From NCBI GenBank assembly GCA_017436125.1, contig JAFSDS010000004.1:1-44552 (forward strand): 44,552 nt of DNA. Reading direction: 5' to 3'. The notes under the pieces were generated by a model. It had not been told where the DNA came from. It did no database searches and was given only the letters and a program-made list of their open reading frames with translations. Shown piece after piece: positions 41,388-44,552 of this stretch (position 1 is the first letter of the stretch; each line of letters starts with the position of its first letter). This DNA comes from Oscillospiraceae bacterium. Lineage in GTDB: Bacteria; Bacillota; Clostridia; Oscillospirales; Ruminococcaceae. The position numbers and the translations under genes were made by a program.

Positions 41388-43856
41388 ATGATAGATCCAA
41401 ATAAACTTTGCCTTGGATGCATGAATGAACTTGAAGAAGAAAACAAAACATGTAAAATCTGCGGTTGGAATAACGAAGCTGATGAGAACAATTCGCATCA
41501 GCTTAAGTGTGGTACTGTTTTACAAGGGAAATATCTTGTAGGAAAAGTCCTTGGTGAAGGCGGTTTTGGTATAACTTATCTTGGATGGAATCTTTTTGCG
41601 GAAGATAAAATTGCTATAAAAGAATTTTATCCTCATGGTTTTGTAGGAAGAGATTCAACAATAAAATCAACAGTTTTACCATATGTGGGGCATGAAAGCA
41701 CTGCTGAAAAGGCAAAAGAAAGTTTTGTAAAAGAAGCTAAAACACTTTTTAATTTGAACAGTATCCAAGGTGTTGTAGAAGTAAAAGATATTTTCAGCGA
41801 AAACCAGACTGTATATATTGTTATGAGTTTTATTGAAGGTGAAACTCTAAAAGAATACACAAGAGAAATTGGAAATAAGTTGTCGATGAGCAAAGTACTG
41901 GAACTTCTTGCACCTGTAATGTATGCGCTTGAACAAGTACATGCTCAAGGACTTATTCACAGAGATATTAGCCCGGACAATATTATGATAGGATCAGACG
42001 GAAAAGTTACTCTTGTTGATTTTGGTGCAGCAAGACAAATTTCCGAGGATGGGGGGCATAGTCTTACTGTAAATCTTAAACACGGTTATGCTCCGGTAGA
42101 GCAATATCAAACTCACGGAAAACAGGGCCCATGGACGGATGTTTACGCTCTTTGTGCAACAATATATCGATTGATTACCGGTAAAGTACCTGTCAGTGCT
42201 GTAGATAGAATTGTTGAAGATACATTGACTTTACCTAGAGTTCTTAGTGCGGATATAACGGAAGAACAAGAAAAAATTCTTATGAAAGGTCTTTCACCCA
42301 ATATACAAGACAGGTATCTTAATGTTTCCGAACTCAGAGAAGCATTTTACGGGAAAAGTGAAGATACAGTGCCTGCGTTACCGATTGTTGCAACAGAGGA
42401 TAACGAGGATAAAAAAGATATTATAGCAGAGGACCTCCCGGAGAATAATTGTAAAAACAGAAAACATTTAAAAATTGGCATTGCAATTATAGCATCATTG
42501 CTGGCTTTTGGCGTTTTATTTACTGTAATATCGGGAAATATGGAAAAAACAGATGTGCTTAGACCGGATGAGATGAGCAGCATTGATGTCGAAAAAAACG
42601 ATGTTGAAAGCAATAAAAGTAGTGTTCTTGAAAAGCAAGATTGGAGTGAATGGAGCGAAAAACTGCCTAAAAAGGTCGATGAATCAAAATATGATATTGA
42701 AGAGAAAATATTATATAGTAGTAGAAAACTTGAAACGACAACATCAAACAGCAAAGTAATGATTGGATGGGAATTGTTTGACGAAGCGGAAGGTGGAGGA
42801 TATGGTCCATGGAATGATTGGAGTCAAAATGTAATTTCTGCGACAGATAATCGTGAAGTTGAAACAGAAGCAAGATATCGTTACAGAGATAAAGAAACTA
42901 CTATTGATTCATCTTCCGTTTTGGCGGGTTGGACTCACTATGATACAACATACGAATACGGAGATTACGGTAATTGGAGCGAATGGGATACAACAAGCGT
43001 TTCTTCTAACGATGACAGAAAAGTAGAAACAAAAACTCAATATAGTTATAGAGAGAAGCTTTATGGTTGTAGAGGACCGGTAGAAGCAATAGATGGTGGG
43101 TATTATTTATTAGATACAACAGGATGGACTTATTATAAAACAGTTACATCTTACGGAGAATGGTCAGAGTGGATAAATACTGATGGAGGAATGTCGATTC
43201 CTTCAAATTCATATGAGACAGAAGAACGTGAAATTGACGGAGAAATAAAGTATGAGGTTGGCCATTGGTGTAGCAATGATATCAATTATTGTGGAAGTAG
43301 TCCTAATCCACCTGGTGAATATTTTGGATCTGTGACTTGTTTTAAACACTATAAAGGTTCTTACACAGAAGAGGAATTAAAACACTTGGATTTAAATAGT
43401 TTGGGAACTTGTTCAAATGGATATGGGCAGTATTTTATTTTAGAATCATTTGTAAGCAAACAAAAACAATATAGATGGAGACATGTTTATAAAGTTGATC
43501 ATTATTATAAATGGGACGAATGGTCTTCCTATAGCGATACTGTCTATACCCCATCTGAAGATAGAGAAGTTCAGACAAGAACTGTGTATAGGTATTGTGA
43601 GAGAGAACAGATTCCTGTATATCATTTTTATCGTTGGGGATCGTGGTCTGAATGGAGTACAACAAAATATCAAACTTCAAATAGCAGAGAAGTCGAAAGT
43701 GCTACATATTACAGATATAGAGACCGCGTGATGAAGAAAACATATTATTTTAGAAGGTGGACAGAATGGTCGGATTATTCAGAGAATCCGATTACGCCAA
43801 GTGAATATCTTGATGTCAGAACTAAAACAGTTTACCGCTATAAACCGAAATCTTGA
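41388..43856 (+). CDS. Membrane Ser/Thr protein kinase with zinc ribbon and WSEWS-repeat ectodomain
   Basis: 822 residues. A zinc ribbon (C8, C11, C22, C25) starts the chain. The kinase domain (about 48-320) has GEGGFG 56-61, K78 (AIKEF), HRDISPDN with D193 and N198, and DFG 211-213, so it looks active. A membrane helix lies at 361-382. The outside part holds seven modules that start W-x-x-W (near 419, 475, 530, 592, 709, 750 and 791) and mostly end in REVETxTxYRYR. This resembles thrombospondin-type-1 repeats in pattern, but without their disulfides. A Cys-bearing insert sits between modules 4 and 5 (about 625-690). Likely role: sensing an outside cue and phosphorylating cytoplasmic targets. 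A paralogue starts 12 bases downstream. Confidence 0.88.
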   Translation: MIDPNKLCLGCMNELEEENKTCKICGWNNEADENNSHQLKCGTVLQGKYLVGKVLGEGGFGITYLGWNLFAEDKIAIKEFYPHGFVGRDSTIKSTVLPYVGHESTAEKAKESFVKEAKTLFNLNSIQGVVEVKDIFSENQTVYIVMSFIEGETLKEYTREIGNKLSMSKVLELLAPVMYALEQVHAQGLIHRDISPDNIMIGSDGKVTLVDFGAARQISEDGGHSLTVNLKHGYAPVEQYQTHGKQGPWTDVYALCATIYRLITGKVPVSAVDRIVEDTLTLPRVLSADITEEQEKILMKGLSPNIQDRYLNVSELREAFYGKSEDTVPALPIVATEDNEDKKDIIAEDLPENNCKNRKHLKIGIAIIASLLAFGVLFTVISGNMEKTDVLRPDEMSSIDVEKNDVESNKSSVLEKQDWSEWSEKLPKKVDESKYDIEEKILYSSRKLETTTSNSKVMIGWELFDEAEGGGYGPWNDWSQNVISATDNREVETEARYRYRDKETTIDSSSVLAGWTHYDTTYEYGDYGNWSEWDTTSVSSNDDRKVETKTQYSYREKLYGCRGPVEAIDGGYYLLDTTGWTYYKTVTSYGEWSEWINTDGGMSIPSNSYETEEREIDGEIKYEVGHWCSNDINYCGSSPNPPGEYFGSVTCFKHYKGSYTEEELKHLDLNSLGTCSNGYGQYFILESFVSKQKQYRWRHVYKVDHYYKWDEWSSYSDTVYTPSEDREVQTRTVYRYCEREQIPVYHFYRWGSWSEWSTTKYQTSNSREVESATYYRYRDRVMKKTYYFRRWTEWSDYSENPITPSEYLDVRTKTVYRYKPKS

Positions 43857-43868
43857 GGAAGTGACAAA

Positions 43869-44552
43869 ATGATAGATCCAAACCGTTTATGCCTTGGATG
43901 CATGAATGAACTTGAAGAAGAAAACAAAATATGCAAAATCTGCGGATGGAATAGTGAAGCCGATGAGAACAGTCCTCATCAGCTTAAGTGTGGTACAGTT
44001 TTGCAGGGAAAGTATCTTGTAGGCAAAGTCCTTGGTGAAGGCGGATTTGGAATAACATATCTCGGATTTAATCTTCTTTTACAGGAAAAAGTTGCAATAA
44101 AAGAATTCTATCCACATGGATTTGTCGGAAGGGATACGACTGTCAATTCTACAGTTATGTCTTATGTAGGACAAGAATCTTTTACAGAAAAATCGAAAGA
44201 CGGATTTATCAGAGAAGCGAAGACGATGCAAAGCCTTAACAAAGTGGAAGGCATTGTTGAGATGAAAGATGTTTTTGCGGAAAACAATACCGTTTACATA
44301 GTAATGGAATATGTTGAAGGAAAGACACTTAAAGAATATGTCAAAGGAAATGGCAACAAACTCCCGATGAGCACGGTGCTCAAATTGCTCGAACCGGTAA
44401 TGAATGCACTCGAACAGATCCATGCTCATAACCTTATCCACAGAGATATCAGTCCGGATAATATCATGGTGGGACCGGATGGGAAGGTGACACTTCTCGA
44501 TCTTGGAGCGGCAAGACAGATATCCGCAGACGGCGGACACAGCCTTACGGTA
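43869..44552 (+). CDS. Ser/Thr protein kinase, second copy (runs off the window)
   Basis: The first 228 residues are visible. MIDPNRLCLGCMNELEEENK repeats the first kinase's zinc ribbon almost exactly. GEGGFGITYLG, AIKEFYPHGF and HRDISPDN follow. The activation motif reads DLGAAR rather than DFGAAR; Leu at this place is tolerated in some kinases. The nucleotide sequence is nearly the same as copy 1 over the ribbon and P-loop, then diverges to about family level, with a slightly higher GC content. This suggests a duplication with later change or partial gene conversion. The ectodomain is not in view. Confidence 0.88.
   Translation, partial: MIDPNRLCLGCMNELEEENKICKICGWNSEADENSPHQLKCGTVLQGKYLVGKVLGEGGFGITYLGFNLLLQEKVAIKEFYPHGFVGRDTTVNSTVMSYVGQESFTEKSKDGFIREAKTMQSLNKVEGIVEMKDVFAENNTVYIVMEYVEGKTLKEYVKGNGNKLPMSTVLKLLEPVMNALEQIHAHNLIHRDISPDNIMVGPDGKVTLLDLGAARQISADGGHSLTV

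Overview
The window looks like a chromosome segment of an anaerobic, low-to-mid GC Gram-positive gut bacterium of the Clostridia (Oscillospirales-like). The signs are T-box riboswitches, a ferredoxin-linked 2-oxoacid oxidoreductase, an electron-bifurcating NuoE/NuoF/GltD-type complex, BspA-type leucine-rich-repeat surface proteins, strong AGGAGG ribosome binding sites and a Tn916-type integrase module. I cannot name the species.

Layout. (1) 1-11.2 kb, + strand: the tail of a BlaI-type repressor overlapping a BlaR1/M56 sensor peptidase, a tRNA-Ser 3' remnant, a large cell-wall LRR protein, an aldo/keto reductase, a nitroreductase, an MmcQ/YjbR protein, two lipoproteins and a membrane protein. 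(2) 11.2-25.1 kb, - strand: the most interesting block. Two tandem ligase genes, each behind its own promoter and T-box leader, encode an unusual XRE-HTH + cupin + acyl-CoA synthetase fusion. The downstream copy runs on through a P-loop ATPase, a four-subunit 2-oxoacid:ferredoxin oxidoreductase (VOR type) and ilvE. A second unit with its own promoter and attenuator-like hairpin encodes an isopropylmalate-synthase-like protein that has lost its catalytic residues and a TIM-barrel + acyl-CoA ligase fusion. (3) 25.1-37.4 kb, mixed: a collagen-like protein, an RNHCP zinc protein, a Stn/Hnd-like NuoEF-GltD complex, an ABC-F ATPase, a LytTR/DUF3021 pair, free-methionine sulfoxide reductase, an MBL hydrolase and small membrane proteins. 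(4) 37.5-44.55 kb: one end of a mobile element (integrase, excisionase, MazF, two XRE regulators, a GC-rich structured non-coding block, a small ORF), followed by two tandem Ser/Thr kinases. The first kinase carries a large extracellular array of WSEWS-type repeats. The second runs off the window.

How the central genes may work together (inference): a T-box turns genes on when an amino acid is scarce, so the ligase-VOR-IlvE operon is better read as synthesis than breakdown. A free branched-chain or aryl acid would be activated to acyl-CoA by the ligase, reductively carboxylated to a 2-oxoacid by VOR using reduced ferredoxin, and aminated by IlvE to the amino acid. The HTH-cupin head of each ligase suggests an enzyme that also senses or regulates. 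The Stn-like complex at 26.7-31.0 kb could help supply or balance reduced ferredoxin and NADPH.
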